DNA of 64,000 nt from Astrocystis sublimbata (lineage: Eukaryota; Ascomycota; Sordariomycetes; Xylariales; Xylariaceae). Positions 35,087 to 46,319 of this stretch are shown here, piece after piece. Numbering within the stretch: position 1 is the first letter of the stretch; each line of letters begins with the position of its first letter. The notes below the pieces were generated by a model, which was not told the DNA's origin, searched no databases, and saw nothing but the letters and a program-made list of their open reading frames with translations. The position numbers and the translations under genes are program-made. The stretch spans positions 1-64,000 of the forward strand of contig JAJNNY010000018.1 in NCBI GenBank assembly GCA_022453515.1. The letters run 5' to 3'.

Positions 35087-35761
35087 TTACAAAAACGCAA
35101 CAATACCGGCGATGCCTGCCAGGATACCGGCGCCGATCCTCGTCGGGTTCGCCGCAGCCCCTGTGGGAGAGCTGGTCGGTAAGATGTCCGTGAGGGAGCC
35201 TGAGAGGAGCGGCGTTGTAGGGCCAGGACCGATGAGGGTATCGGTGTGGGTGCCGTGTAGTGTGGTTGTGTTCATGTGCCTGGTTTCGCTGCTATTAGGC
35301 GTAGGAGTCGGCGGGTTGGTCATGGTCATGCTCGTGACGCTCGTGCTGTTCGAAGGGCTGGACGTCGACGTCGGCGTTGGCGTAGGGCTACTGGGTTGCG
35401 TGAAACTCAACTGGCCGGCGCTGAAGCTCGAGCACACAGCCTGGCCGGCGTTGATGGCATCCCCAAGCTCGGCAGGATTGGTGCAGCTCGTCAGGATGCA
35501 GCTGCCGACCTTGTTGGCAATGACGCTCTGCGTTGGGCCGCATTGGCATACGATATCGCTGAGCTGGCAGCCTGCTGCGGTGATGGCGGATGTCAAGCAA
35601 GGGATCTACGTCACAATATAATGGTCAGCTCGGTGTGCGCTTCCGGTGGACTCGAGGGAGACTCGACTCACCGCACACGAGGGTTCGCCTGGGAAATATC
35701 CGGTGCTGTCTGCCTGAGCGCAGACGACAGCCGCAGTGGTGAGAAGCACGAATAGCTTCAT
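35087..35761 (-). CDS. GPI-anchored CFEM-domain protein
   Basis: Two exons, complement(35672..35761, 35087..35605), 202 residues. Signal peptide MKLFVLLTTAAVVCA, then a CFEM domain with the eight ordered cysteines (EPSC-A-IPC, AAGC, DIVCQC, GSC, TSC, QAVC). The intron lies inside the domain, after the first Cys-Ala. A 90-residue Ser/Thr/Pro stalk follows, probably O-glycosylated. The C-terminus IGAGILAGIAGIVAFL is a GPI-attachment-like hydrophobic tail. CFEM proteins bind haem or act at the host/cell-wall interface in fungi. The Asp preceding the central Cys in haem-binding members corresponds here to the SDIVC region. A specific ligand cannot be deduced. Confidence 0.93.
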
Positions 35762-37786
35762 TTTGGAATGTGCTGTTGGCTGGGGTAGGTGAGTGTGGTG
35801 GAGGTGGAGAGTTGGACAAGTAGGTGAGGCGATCGAATTATCAGTGATCAAGACAAAGCAAACCTGAGGAAGGAACGCCTAGACCGCATGTCAAACATGG
35901 CGAGCATGGCTCTGTTCATATAATTGCCTACTAGTCTTCATGGTAAATCAGGTCATTGGGGCCTGATGGAGGGGCAAACATGATGTCTGTACTGGGCGGG
36001 AAGAGCCACCCTTACCGAATTAAGTAGATTAACGACAGGCAAGCTGCAGATGCGAGGCCTAAGAGGTCATCAAGGAATCATATCCCACCACTCAGGAACG
36101 TCACCTTTCGTTTGTTCAACTGAGATGGGCAGAGACACGGGCGCCAGCCAGTCAATAGTCTGACAGTGCGCAGAGCCAGCATGCCAGCTCTCGGGGGCCA
36201 GGACAGACCAACCCGTGTTTGCGGGGGTTAGCCTGGTACATCTCACTGCCTCTTTACGCCACTGAGAAAGAAGTATTGGTGCGGAGAAACATTGTGCTTC
36301 CCCAATGTGTCAAAGGTCTTCCATTGATTGGTAGCGGAAAGCCACTCCGGGCACTGTACAACATCCCCGAAACCGCCACTAGAGGCGGTTCAAAACCTCC
36401 AGAGGGAGTAAATCTACACCATACCGGGTGACCGGGTGCTAGGTAAGCTTTTGGCTATTTTCTGATAGCGCAGAACGCCTACCTAGTGACGAGCTGGCTC
36501 CCTGATGCCTGTGTAAGTGGTGCTATTCGTTCTCGTGCTCGCTTTATAGATGTACTACCACAAATACTGCCTCTGCCTACATGTAGGTTTCTTTACTCTG
36601 GAGAGTACGAGGACATTACCCAACCAGCAACTATATAACCTCGTCATGGCCTCAGGCATGTTCCAAAGAGAGTCGAAAGTTTGGGGTGACGAGGAAAGAT
36701 GTGAACAATACGTTAATTATCAAACTGGCCAACATCCCTCGCGGGATGTCTTGGAGCGATTGGTATACTACTTTGACAACGAAATGAGTACACCCATGAG
36801 CAAAAAATAGGGACTACAAACAACGATTGTATAAGCTACAAATAATCTCGGAATATGTTGTAAATCAAAGTTCTTCAGTTATATCCCACAGAGTCGAAAT
36901 ATAGAAGTAGTGAGCTTTGAAGCAAGTCTAGGTATGATCGTACAATGATGCCGATGAACATACCTACTCCCCTACTGTAAGTATTTTGGTAATCCATGGA
37001 GCGACGTCTCCCATCGAAGTCACATTAGAAGCAAGTCAGCCTTGACGCCAATACGACGATGCTGGGATTCCCCGCAAACATCAATGTCCAAAAGGGGTAT
37101 CTGTTCGGCACTGTGACTCGCTAGCTGCTAAGGGACTGTAACCAGGGTAGGTCACATCGCTTCTGGGCGTGATTCCTATTAGTGGTGCTGGTGCCGTGAC
37201 TTTCCCTCCAATTCCAGAGTACGATCCGAGCCCCCGAGGTACTGTACCACGTCGGGCAACATCAACGAGTTGCTCCAACCGCGGGAAGTGCCCTGGAGAA
37301 GGACTCGGATGCCCCTAGCAAGGTCACCTCACTCATTGGTTACGGGCATCTCCATCAATGCCATTACCTAATAGTGTAACTTCGTTCACTGCAAGGTTGA
37401 CCTACAATGAGACTCCTCGCAGCTGTGATGTTTATCACATGCGAAGCGGTTGCAGTTCATGCAATAATATGGGGAAAAGGCCGAAGACATGGATTGACCA
37501 GCTTCTCGAATCCTATTCAGGAAGGCCACAATGACCGGCAGTTATCTTATTCCTGTGATAGAGGCCGAAGAAGCAAGTGAGTGCTACCGATGTGGTACGA
37601 GAAAGCAAGCGGGTGACGTCGGTCTACAAGCGATGACGTGGGAACTCTGATGGCCCTTGGGGCCTCGGCGAGGCACAAGAAGAGTGTATATATATAATCG
37701 ACGTCGCGTGCACAGCACCGCCAAGATGGTCTTGAGCTAGCCACTTGGTCGTACCCCTGCTCACTTCAAGCCCGTGAGCCTCCATA
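35762..37786. promoter_or_regulatory. divergent intergenic region
   Basis: 2.0 kb between the CFEM gene (-) and the oxidoreductase gene (+), holding both promoters. Several short open frames, none with a family match. Confidence 0.45.
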
Positions 37787-39929
37787 ATGCCATCTCTGGG
37801 ACATATTGTTGCCATTGTGGCAACGTTGGTTCACGTCTCTGCGAAGCCATACAACACATTTGACGGCGATGGTTTCCCGGCCTGTCGCGATGTGGCCTCT
37901 GTTCATGAAGCTAGCAGCGTGGATGATATGGTGTCTGTTGTGAAGAAAGCAGCTGCCGATGGCACGCCAATCCGGGCGTCCGGTAAGGGACACATGTGGT
38001 ATGTGTTCAAAATTGAAAGTAACTGTACTTGTTAGTTAAGATGGCTCTGTTTCTTGGCTAATAAAGTCTCTCAAAGGTACGATACCATGTGTTCAGATGA
38101 TGCGGATACCATCATAGTCCAAACTGAGTTTGTCAACAAGATATCGAATTTGGTCCTCGAAGAGGGTGCAGACTCGGGAACCGTTGACATCGAAGCTGGT
38201 GTGACCTTCCTGCAACTCGCGGAATGGTTGCACGACCGTAATGCCTCCATGGGCTATACGCTGGTCAACTGGAATATCACCATGGCAGGAGCAGTCGCAA
38301 TGGGCGGTCATCGGTCATCCATTAGAGAAGACTCGATGGTTGCTTCTGGCGTATTGTCAATGGACATTATAAACGGCAACGGCGACATCGTTACGATTGA
38401 ACGGGATAATGAAAATGACGATTGGCTCGCAGCGTCGACGTCGCTAGGCCTGCTCGGCATCATCGCTCGGATGAAATTCAAGATTTACCCAGATTTCAAA
38501 GTATTTGCCAAGCAAGAGACGTAAGATTCTGAAGCATATTTGCCATCGGCGGATAGAAAGACTAAGCTGACTGCCGAGCAAAGTTTGAGCGAAGATGAAG
38601 TATTGAATGGCGACATCTACGGCTTGATTCAGCCATATGCCACTGCCAACTTTTGGGTAAGATCTGAACCAATATCACTTGAGAAGGTGGTCATTCTGGG
38701 CTTACATGAGAAATTCAGTGGTGGCCTTATCTCAAAAAGTTCCATTGGCGCTACTACGACAAAATCCCACTCACCTTAAGCGAACAAGAAGGCTTTCAAA
38801 ATACATTCTCCCTTACAGACCTTGAGGCTGGTGTGGCCAAGACCACGCTCGAAAGCGGAAAATACCTGCCTTCGTCCAACTGGTTTTTCGAAACCACGGC
38901 CTTTGCATTATGGTCCGCGCCCAACTTCAAAGAAAAGACAACGTGGAAGAACATCAACTCATGGCCTGTGTACGGTTGGAACTACGACGTCTTAATCGGT
39001 GGTCTGTATCCGGATCAGAAGCCAGAATGGGAACACGGGCTCCATGGCTACACTTTGGAGCTCGCTTTCCCGGTTGTCATGGCTAACCAGGTGTTGAAGC
39101 GCGTGCGCGAGGCCTTCGACGCTGAGGCAGGTGCAGGCAGGATTAGTAAGTATCTCACAACTGCATCCTCGCGACGTTTGCTCTTGACTGGAGATGGAGA
39201 GGGCTGCTTCGGAAACTGTTCGAGTCTTTGAAGGACAGTATGAGTCAATTTGAATGCTAATTAGACACAACAGTGTCATCAACCTATCGTAGCGGTATCA
39301 ATATTAAATTTGGAAAGGCGTACTTCGATCTGTTGGGACAGGTCACATACAACACGTCTGATAACGCAGACTGGACGAAAGGGGCCATCATGTTCGACTT
39401 CCCTTCCTTCCATCCCACGAGCGGAGACGGTAAACGATACAACGAGCAATTCTGTGAGTAACTTCCATGCCTAGATAGTTAAGGGCTGAGCACAAAAGTA
39501 CGCAATCGAGCTAACGGTTACGTGCAATCTCGCCGCAGATATTAATCTAGCCACAACACTTATCGATGAGTTCCCCTCACGCCCTCACTGGACGAAAAAC
39601 ACACGAGTGGTATTTGGCAATGCCACCAAGAATCTAGACCCAGACCACCTTGCGAGATTTAAAGGTAAGTCCAAAGCGACCTTGACCTAGCACCTAAACT
39701 GGCATGGCCAGATTGGCAACGATGTAGCTAACCCTTTCGCAGTAAGTCAGAACACAAGCTCCATACCCCACGACCTACAAAATTGGGGACCAAAGTAGCA
39801 GCCAGTGGCAAACGAAGTTCTGGTAAGCGAAGATTGTAGGCTAACAAGGAATAGGCTGTCAGGGAGAAGTTTGATCCTAAGGGTACCTTCAAGTCGGTTG
39901 TCGGTGAGATTCTAGGCTTTTATGATTGA
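37787..39929 (+). CDS. secreted FAD-linked oxidoreductase (D-arabinono-1,4-lactone oxidase-like)
   Basis: Seven exons: 37787..37998, 38077..38520, 38584..38656, 38719..39145, 39274..39453, 39539..39663, 39855..39929; 511 residues. N-terminal signal-like MPSLGHIVAIVATLVHVSA, then a PCMH FAD-binding domain (GTPIRASGKGHMWYD, DIEAGVTFLQLAEWL, NITMAGAVAMGGHRSS, LGLLGIIARMKFKIYP) and an ALO-like C-terminal domain ending DHLARFKAVREKFDPKGTFKSVVGEILGFYD. All joins are phase-consistent. The last one only works if the intervening sequence 39664..39854 is removed as a stwintron: an internal intron at 39665..39742 splits the donor of the external intron after its first G. Relatives oxidise sugar lactones or act on fungal metabolites; the substrate is unknown. 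Confidence 0.88.
39664..39854 (+). other. [D1,2] stwintron (spliceosomal twin intron)
   Basis: Internal intron 39665..39742: GTAAGT...GCTAAC...CAG, 78 nt. Its removal places G (39664) next to TAAGT (39743-39747) and so creates a new GTAAGT donor. The external intron then runs to GCTAAC...ATAG at 39854. Only this two-step path joins Phe-Lys in phase 0 to Ala-Val-Arg-Glu-Lys. Treating 39665 as the only donor gives a frameshift and a stop within seven codons. Confidence 0.85.
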
Positions 39930-40390
39930 TGGGGGCGCATTCAAAGAACGAATGGGGAGATCCAACCGCATGTTGTTATTCCGGAGAGAGGCAAATACGA
40001 TCAGATACGGTCACCGACGGATCTTAGTGATATCGTCTGATGACTTGATTAAATGATATCAAACCTGTCTGACCAATGAATCTTCTCCTATAATAATCGT
40101 GCAACGAAAGAGTTCAGCTGGTCTCTTAGTATGTTCCAGATTGGACGTACGAGCGATGATATTGCATTTGCTTACGTGGCAGCTGAAATCTAGTCACATG
40201 CAATATTGGTCTTTCCATTATCAGTGGATTTTATGTTTTCCTTCAGCTATCAGGGTATATGTGCACTCCGTCTTATTCCAATTCATTACAAACGCCGACC
40301 CAAAATCAACGCTACGCGGCCGTCCTGAACACCACCCGCGAAAAAAGGGGCACTGTCGTCCCTCCCCCGTGGTACATGCATTGGCATTGC
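39930..40390. other. convergent intergenic
   Basis: 461 bp between the 3' ends of the oxidoreductase and the GPI-tailed protein genes. No gene seen. Confidence 0.5.
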
Positions 40391-41102
40391 TTAGAGCGCC
40401 AAAACGCCAACAGCGCCGATGGCACCGAGGAAGCCCCAGAGGGCGACGGCTCGGGTAGTTGAGGCGCCACTGCTGCACTTGCCGGTTGGGTTGGCGAGTT
40501 TCTCGGCACCTCCAGTAACGCTGGCCTCGTAGTAAAGCTTAGCTGCGTTGGTGTATGTAGTGGTCAAGGCTGTGGAGGTCTTCTGGCCATTGGCGGAGGC
40601 CTCGATAATTCCCGTGCAAATCGCTTTCGTTGTGCCCTGGAGTTGGCATTCGTCGATGACGGTTGCTTTAATCTCAGTTCCCCCACTCTTAGTTGTGACA
40701 GCACTCTTCAAGGAGTAGGTGCTCTGGTTTTCCGTCACAGTCGCGGCCTTCGAAAAGAAAACAGTCAGTCCATCAATCAACGAAAGAATATCATCGTGGA
40801 CGTATCAGCAGCGATATGATCAAACTTACAGCAGCATTTGCACCACAGCCGTCGGCTGATCCCGCAGTACACGCCAAGGCATAGACGGTGTGTGAAACGC
40901 AAGCCTCCACGACGGAGACGGCGTATTCGCCATCTGAAGCACCAGTGTCCCCAGAGTCGATGAAAATTTTGACAGTGGAGGGTCCGTCTCTCGAGGCTAG
41001 AGCGGCTTTGCTGACGCCGAAATCAGCGGCATCCCGAGGGGCAAAGGTCATGTTGACCAAGCCCATGGAGGCAGCTTGCCCGGCAAATAGTTCAAGAGAC
41101 AT
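40391..41102 (-). CDS. probable GPI-anchored cell-surface protein, function unknown
   Basis: Two exons, complement(40830..41102, 40391..40747), 209 residues; intron GTAAGT...AAG of 82 nt. I know no assigned function. Four cysteines are spaced in two pairs (VEACVSHTVYALACTAG, ADGCG) in exon 1, and two further in exon 2 (ECQLQGTTKAICTG). The middle is Thr/Ser-rich beta-type sequence. The C-terminus (KCSSGASTTRAVALWGFLGAIGAVGVLAL) has a hydrophobic end typical of GPI anchoring. The encoded N-terminus (MSLELFAGQAASMGLVNMTFAPRD) is only weakly hydrophobic, so the signal peptide is either atypical or on a missed exon. A TATA-like element lies about 140 bp upstream. Confidence 0.75.
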
Positions 41103-41409
41103 TATGATAGATAGTTGAGGAGTATTTTAATGACTGGGAAGAAGTAACAGCAGATGATCAGATATGGTGATTTTGGTGCTTTGAGTCCCTTGTGTTTCTC
41201 GAGTAACAAGCTCACAGCATGGGCGACGAGCCAGCTTCTTATATCCTTTCCCAAGTCATCACACCTAGGAAATTAGACCTCCCCATGTTGCACTAAATTG
41301 GACTCAGTTGGGCAATCTCATCTGACTCCTCAACTTCGCCCCGGTCCATTGGCCGGTAGGTCGACTATGGGTGGCTTTGCATCGCCAAGTAGAGCTAACC
41401 TTGCTTGAT

Positions 41410-41940
41410 CTATTCTGGGATGAGCTTAGTGGGTGCTTTTAAGAGAGTGAGGGTCTCGAGGGTCATGCTAGGCTCATTCTGAACTTCCAGCTTGTCCCAG
41501 CTCAAGGGGTCTGTAGGCTTGGCAGGGCGTTTACCGAGTCGATGGGCTCTTGGCCGGTAATTTGCTCGGGTTGGAGGCTCAGGAATTCTCACACGCACCC
41601 CAGTAGATGTCCATACGACCATCCATAGCTGAACTCACAATGAAACCGCCGAGGCTACCTGGTGAGCCTGGCACGGTACAAAGCATCCAGCTGTAATCGT
41701 ATACCCGACTAAGGCCCGGTAAGGAAGTGTCTGGATCTTAGCTACGAGTATTTCGTACGGAACGTTCCATATGGAGAGCCACGGAAGGAAGCGTTCGTCA
41801 AGCCCCACACAATACACGGTGAGGTCAAAGTTACAGGGAGCTACGATGGTAGTGCGTTGGTCTCGCCAGGCGACCAGGGAAGGATTTTGTCGGCACTCTC
41901 GTTGTTGTTTAATCGCCAGGGTTTCGGCAGGGTGTCGTCT
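41410..41940 (-). pseudogene. possible gene relic or orphan gene
   Basis: Minus-strand frames read smoothly but do not join. One runs through LVAWRDQRTTIVAPCNF, VGLDERFLPWLSIWNVPYEI and LPYRALVGY and stops at about 41635. A second runs from about 41640 to 41410 through RIPEPPTRANYRPR and PTDPLSWDKLEVQNEPSM. The gap between them (about 30 nt if spliced at its best sites) is too short for a normal intron. The composition looks protein-like, but I recognise no family and see no valid start. A decayed gene is my preferred reading; chance is possible. Confidence 0.3.
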
Positions 41941-42367
41941 GGGCAGAAATTAAGGCATGAAGTCAGGGACCCAAGACTCTTATACCACGTGACTTCAATA
42001 TACTTTGCATTCAAAAATTTACTATCCCTCTTCTATTTGCTCACACATGTCAAATAATCAATGTATGTACGGCTCAGTCAGAGAAGGAAGCCTCAAAGTC
42101 GGCTTTTGGCCTGCCATGATGGTCTGGTGGTGCGAAATCCCCTATCATGCAGTAGCACATACCGAGTAGTTTTGGCCGAGCCATGGTTCCACGACGACCC
42201 CAGATCCAGATCTAGGAAATGATCCTAACCTCAGCCCTGCCTAGTGGCATGACTAGAGGCCCACACACCAAACGCTAGCAGGCATGTAGAGCTTGCTTAC
42301 ATCACGCTACGGGGGGTCGAGGGAGGCAAAGCACCTGGAGAAAGGCGAGTGGTTTTGGCAGGCTGGA

Positions 42368-42691
42368 AGTGGGTTGTATTGGAGTAGGTTCTGACTGTGT
42401 GGGTCAGGGTGTGTTTGTAGATTTAAGTACGTGAAATCTACGAGTAGGCTACACATGGTGGGGGACAACGAGGTACCGGTAAGTACGTAAAGGTTTTCTG
42501 ATCCCGAGTCTGACGATTGATTGATTGGTTGATACGTGCCAAAAGGAAGCAAATGAAGCTAACTGCGAAAGAATGAAGCCATCGCCACGCCTGCCCTCAT
42601 ACTGAGCACCAGAAAGAAAGTGGGATGTATTGGAAAAGGTTCTGACTTTGTGGGTCAGGGTGTGTCTGTAGGCTTAAGTACGTGAAATCTA
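42368..42691 (+). repeat. diverged direct duplication, two 73-bp copies 251 bp apart
   Basis: Copies at 42368-42440 and 42619-42691 share the core gggtcagggtgtgt, preceded by ggttctgact and followed by ttaagtacgtgaaatcta, with about eight mismatches and no gaps. The mismatches are of mixed type, so there is no clear RIP signature. Confidence 0.85.
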
Positions 42692-43942
42692 GGCTACCTA
42701 CACTGTGCCTTCCCTGCCAGGCTCAACTCCTGGGGGCCTGGGCAGTGGGCATCGGTCGAGCAAGCATATGATAGCTACGTTGTAGCGCAGAATCGTTTGC
42801 TCCTCGAAGGGCTAGGCTCATATTGGTGCTTAAAATAGTAAGTGTAGGTTTCTGGTCGCTGTGCGAACAGTCGCAAAGACTCGGTTCTGCCCAACTCCAG
42901 AAGTCCAACATCGCCCGAACTATGTAGATATCCACACCAGCCAATACTAACTAATACTGCCTGCCCATGGCTATTGGTTGCAGTCGGTGTTTCATCTAGA
43001 AGGTCCAGCACGCAGTGGTCTTTGCACTTGCTCTACGCCATCGGCCGTAGAGTAATATACGTAGAAGCCTATCTGCTTTCTCTTCTAGCTTCACTTGCAG
43101 TGCCCCCCGGCGAATATCCAAGGGGAGCTAACTCCTGAAGTACGCAATATGGACATCACGGCGTTATCGAGCCCATCTGACACATGAACAACTTAACTTC
43201 GCCCTAGGCACGCTTAGATAGGCGAATCTGAGGATACCTACTTAGGCGCAACACGAACGCTACGTACGGGACGAACGAGGAAGTTTCTACACGCTTGCGG
43301 CACGGCACGTTAGGGGTTGTCATTATGAGCATGTGGGTTGGGTTCGTTCATTTGTTTAGCGAGCGCTTTTATTGGTGGCACGACATCTGTAGAAACTAAT
43401 ACTTTACTGAGGGGAAAGTTAGAGTTCGCTTCTACGCGACAAGTGATACAACGTCGACGGTCCTTACAAAACGAAACTGCCTTGATTGTTTTATTGTAAT
43501 TCTCTTTTCGATTCAGGGAGAGGTCAAACAATACGTTGTTGGTCCTAGGTAGTATAACACCACTCTTCGATCAACCAAATTACAATGTGCCGAGTAACAA
43601 TTCCCTTTGGCGCATTGCCTTTGACTTCTATATCAGCAAAAGGGGGAACCGGGGTATTACAATAGTTTCGAATTTGAAAAGTTCTTTCAAACAATGTAAT
43701 AGTATAGCTTCTTTGTCAAAGTACACGAGAATGTTCACATACACGAGTCTGTATCCGTATATATATTAGCGTTCACGACCAACTATGATTTGTGAGGTCG
43801 GAGATACACCACATCGTTCAGTTCAGTTCAGTCTTGCACCACAGATCAATAGAACACTTCAGCTTTGCGCCAACGGAGATACCATAGCGAAATCATCATC
43901 GAAAAAAAGAACACGAAAGAATAACGAGAAAAGCTACCAACA

Positions 43943-45647
43943 ATGTCGTCGACAGAAGAGCTACAAGCTTCTAATACTCTAAAAAGGAAGGCAACTAGAT
44001 GGCAGGCAACCGCTGATGCCGACGGCGAGGGGTATGATGAGGCAGTGGGGAGATACAGTTTACTCCTATTTTTGCGAGACCTTGATGACACCCCAGACAA
44101 GGTATGCAATCCCTGTGGTTATTATTTCCCTTCTATCAAGTCTCGGGAGCATAGATTGCCCTAACACAAGTATTTATACTCCCGAGATACCTGTGACCAC
44201 AGTTTTATGGTCGATTTTCTTTTCTTGTCAAAGACAATTGCTAATTCCAGCGTTTGCAGTGGGCCGAGTTTGTCAACGGGCTAAGAAACGCGCCCAGTGC
44301 TATTGACGAAAAGAGCACAATGGCGACATTGCTGGCGGCGGCGAACGACACCCGTCCAATAGACTACGACTATCTCGAGAATCCTGATATCAACGCTAAA
44401 AGACGTCGTCTCATACTCTACGGCAACCAGGACGCAGAGGACCAGGTCGGCGAACACGACGCCTTAGTCACAATCGCCCGAAGGATGGTAAGTGTTTCCG
44501 TTATTTATTCTGCACATTACCCCAAAAGGTATTTTTGCTCCCGCAAGACCTGTAAATCTCGATTTCAAGCAATTCCTTTGCTGTAAACGACAATTACTAA
44601 CTCTAGTGAATTGTAGTGGCCCGACCCTGACGATCTGGAAGATGTCTTGGGGAATGCCTACGAAGACAATATTAGGAAAATAGCAGAAGGAGGTGAAAGA
44701 GAACTATACAACCCCCATGTTATCTTTAGTTACGCCAGGTCTTGGAGTGAGGTGCGCTATCGTTTCATGAACCACGCCTTGAGAGACGACCCAGCCTACA
44801 ACGATAAATACTCGACCGGCCGTGGCTTCAATAAAGGCACAGAAGCTAACACCATCGTCCACAAGTCGAATGTGCTCCTTGACGCTGTTATGTGCGAATT
44901 CCAGCTACTCCGCGGAACCGGGTACAACGACCAAGACCGTTATATATTTCAAGAGCTCTACCAGCTATCACCAGAGGAAGGGCGGGAGTTATGTAAGCAC
45001 TTTTTTCCTCCTCTTTTTTTCAGCCTATTCAACGTTTCCCTGTTTCTTCGCATCCGCCTTTTTGAAAGATATGCTAACCACCATTTTTTTAACTTCTAGT
45101 ACGTTTCACAGGCGACAACAATGGTCTCCGAATCGGGTTATCGCCCGTGTTCAACTACTTCATCAGCTTCATAAACTCCTACATGACCTGGCGCGTACGA
45201 GTGCTCGAGTCAGCTCGGAAATTGTTCCTGCAGAACGCCGCGTTCAGGTCCGCCACGTCCAACGCTCAGCGAAACCGTCTTCGCGCCGAGGCCAACGAGG
45301 CCACCGCAAAGCAAATCCGTGCTGCAGACCTCGGCTATCGAGCTTTTGTCAACCATGTGCGCGTTCTTCTCGACGAAGCCAACACGCTCGACGCTTTTAA
45401 TAAAACGACCTTTGACCAATTGGAGAAAATCATCGCGACCACGACGGGTGAGGTGCGCAACTGCCAGCTCAATAAGGCCCCAGATCTGAAGGACAACAGG
45501 AAGTTCCAAACTGAGCTGCGAAACTTCCCAAGCATCATGGTGCCACTGAGACGGCCTACTGGAACGTCGATGATAGCACCGCCGCGACAGAGGGGGTCTG
45601 ATAGCACCGCCGGGACAGATGGGAACTCAGTAATGGGTAATGCGTGA
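43943..45647 (+). CDS. hypothetical protein with helical C-terminal region
   Basis: Four exons: 43943..44101, 44260..44487, 44617..44992, 45100..45647; 436 residues. Not recognised. All introns have GTATGC/GTAAGT/GTAAGC donors and CTAAY branches, and the phases are consistent, so it is a real, spliced gene. The second exon could instead start at 44251 (tandem in-frame acceptors, adding Arg-Leu-Gln). No signal peptide or membrane segment. Exon 4 is strongly helical with a likely coiled coil (about 290-390: ARKLFLQNAAFRSA, RLRAEANEATAKQIRAADLG, DQLEKIIATTTGEV). The C-terminal 40 residues are Pro/Gly/Ser-rich and disordered. The 3' end overlaps a possible minus-strand gene. Probably lineage-restricted. 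Confidence 0.75.
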
Positions 45648-46082
45648 GCTGGAAGAGAATCAGAAGTGGTGTTATTGGGGGCAAAAACTTTATATGCAGA
45701 GCATAAACCTCCAATCCTGGATCCATCACAAGATGTTACGATAGCTGGATCTTCGTAGGTGTCATTGAAATTCATATTATTAACTATTGTAGCCTTTGTA
45801 TTAAATGCCGGCAGGCCCATATCAACATCATAAACTCCCGGCTCGCCTTCGTCGGTGTGTTTCAAATGAAGTTCCACACGTAGCATAAAAGCAGGGGGAA
45901 AGTCCGAGAATGTCCCAGCTTCAAATCTTGCTTGAAAATAGTCTGGAAATATACATTGATATTACCATAAGTGGGAAACAAACCATTGTTAGTGAGGCTT
46001 CGTATTATGTAGTACCAGTATACCTCTAATTACCTATGTCGACATCAAATCGCCTCGAACGCCGTCCTGTCGCCAACCTCAT
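45335..46082 (-). CDS. possible antisense-overlapping gene, function unknown
   Basis: Candidate exons complement(46034..46082, 45335..45942), up to 218 residues. Exon 1 (MRLATGRRSRRFDVDI) ends at GTAATT; a CTAAC branch and TTTCCAG acceptor follow, and exon 2 continues in phase as DYFQARFEAGTFSDFPPAFM, VELHLKHTDEGEPGVYDVDMG, VTSCDGSRIGGLCSAYKVFAPNNTT. This part, which lies outside the plus-strand gene, reads like a genuine beta-rich protein. From 45647 downward the frame runs antisense to the coding exon of the neighbouring gene and looks artificial, so the true 3' end is probably spliced or decayed. No family recognised. Confidence 0.35.
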
Positions 46083-46319
46083 ATGACATGCCAAGTCGTA
46101 ACGGTCATCGAAATAAGACAATACATACAGATAAACAAAGCAAGTAAATCGTTCATGAAGTGAGTAGCGTGGTGCACCATCCCCAGCAATTCTCCCCTTG
46201 GGGGGCATGCAGAAACATGTAAAATCAAACTTTGGCCAAAAACAGGGGAAGTCCAAAAAAAAAATACAATACGAAGATTCACTCGAGCCCTGAATGAAGT
46301 TGCGACGGGGTCGTAGGTC

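Larger units (their letters stand above)
41103..43942. other. intergenic with possible relic and a duplicated segment
   Basis: 2.84 kb. Contains a coding-looking minus-strand stretch at about 41410-41940 and a direct duplication at 42368/42619, both listed separately. Otherwise AT-moderate with no gene. Confidence 0.5.
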
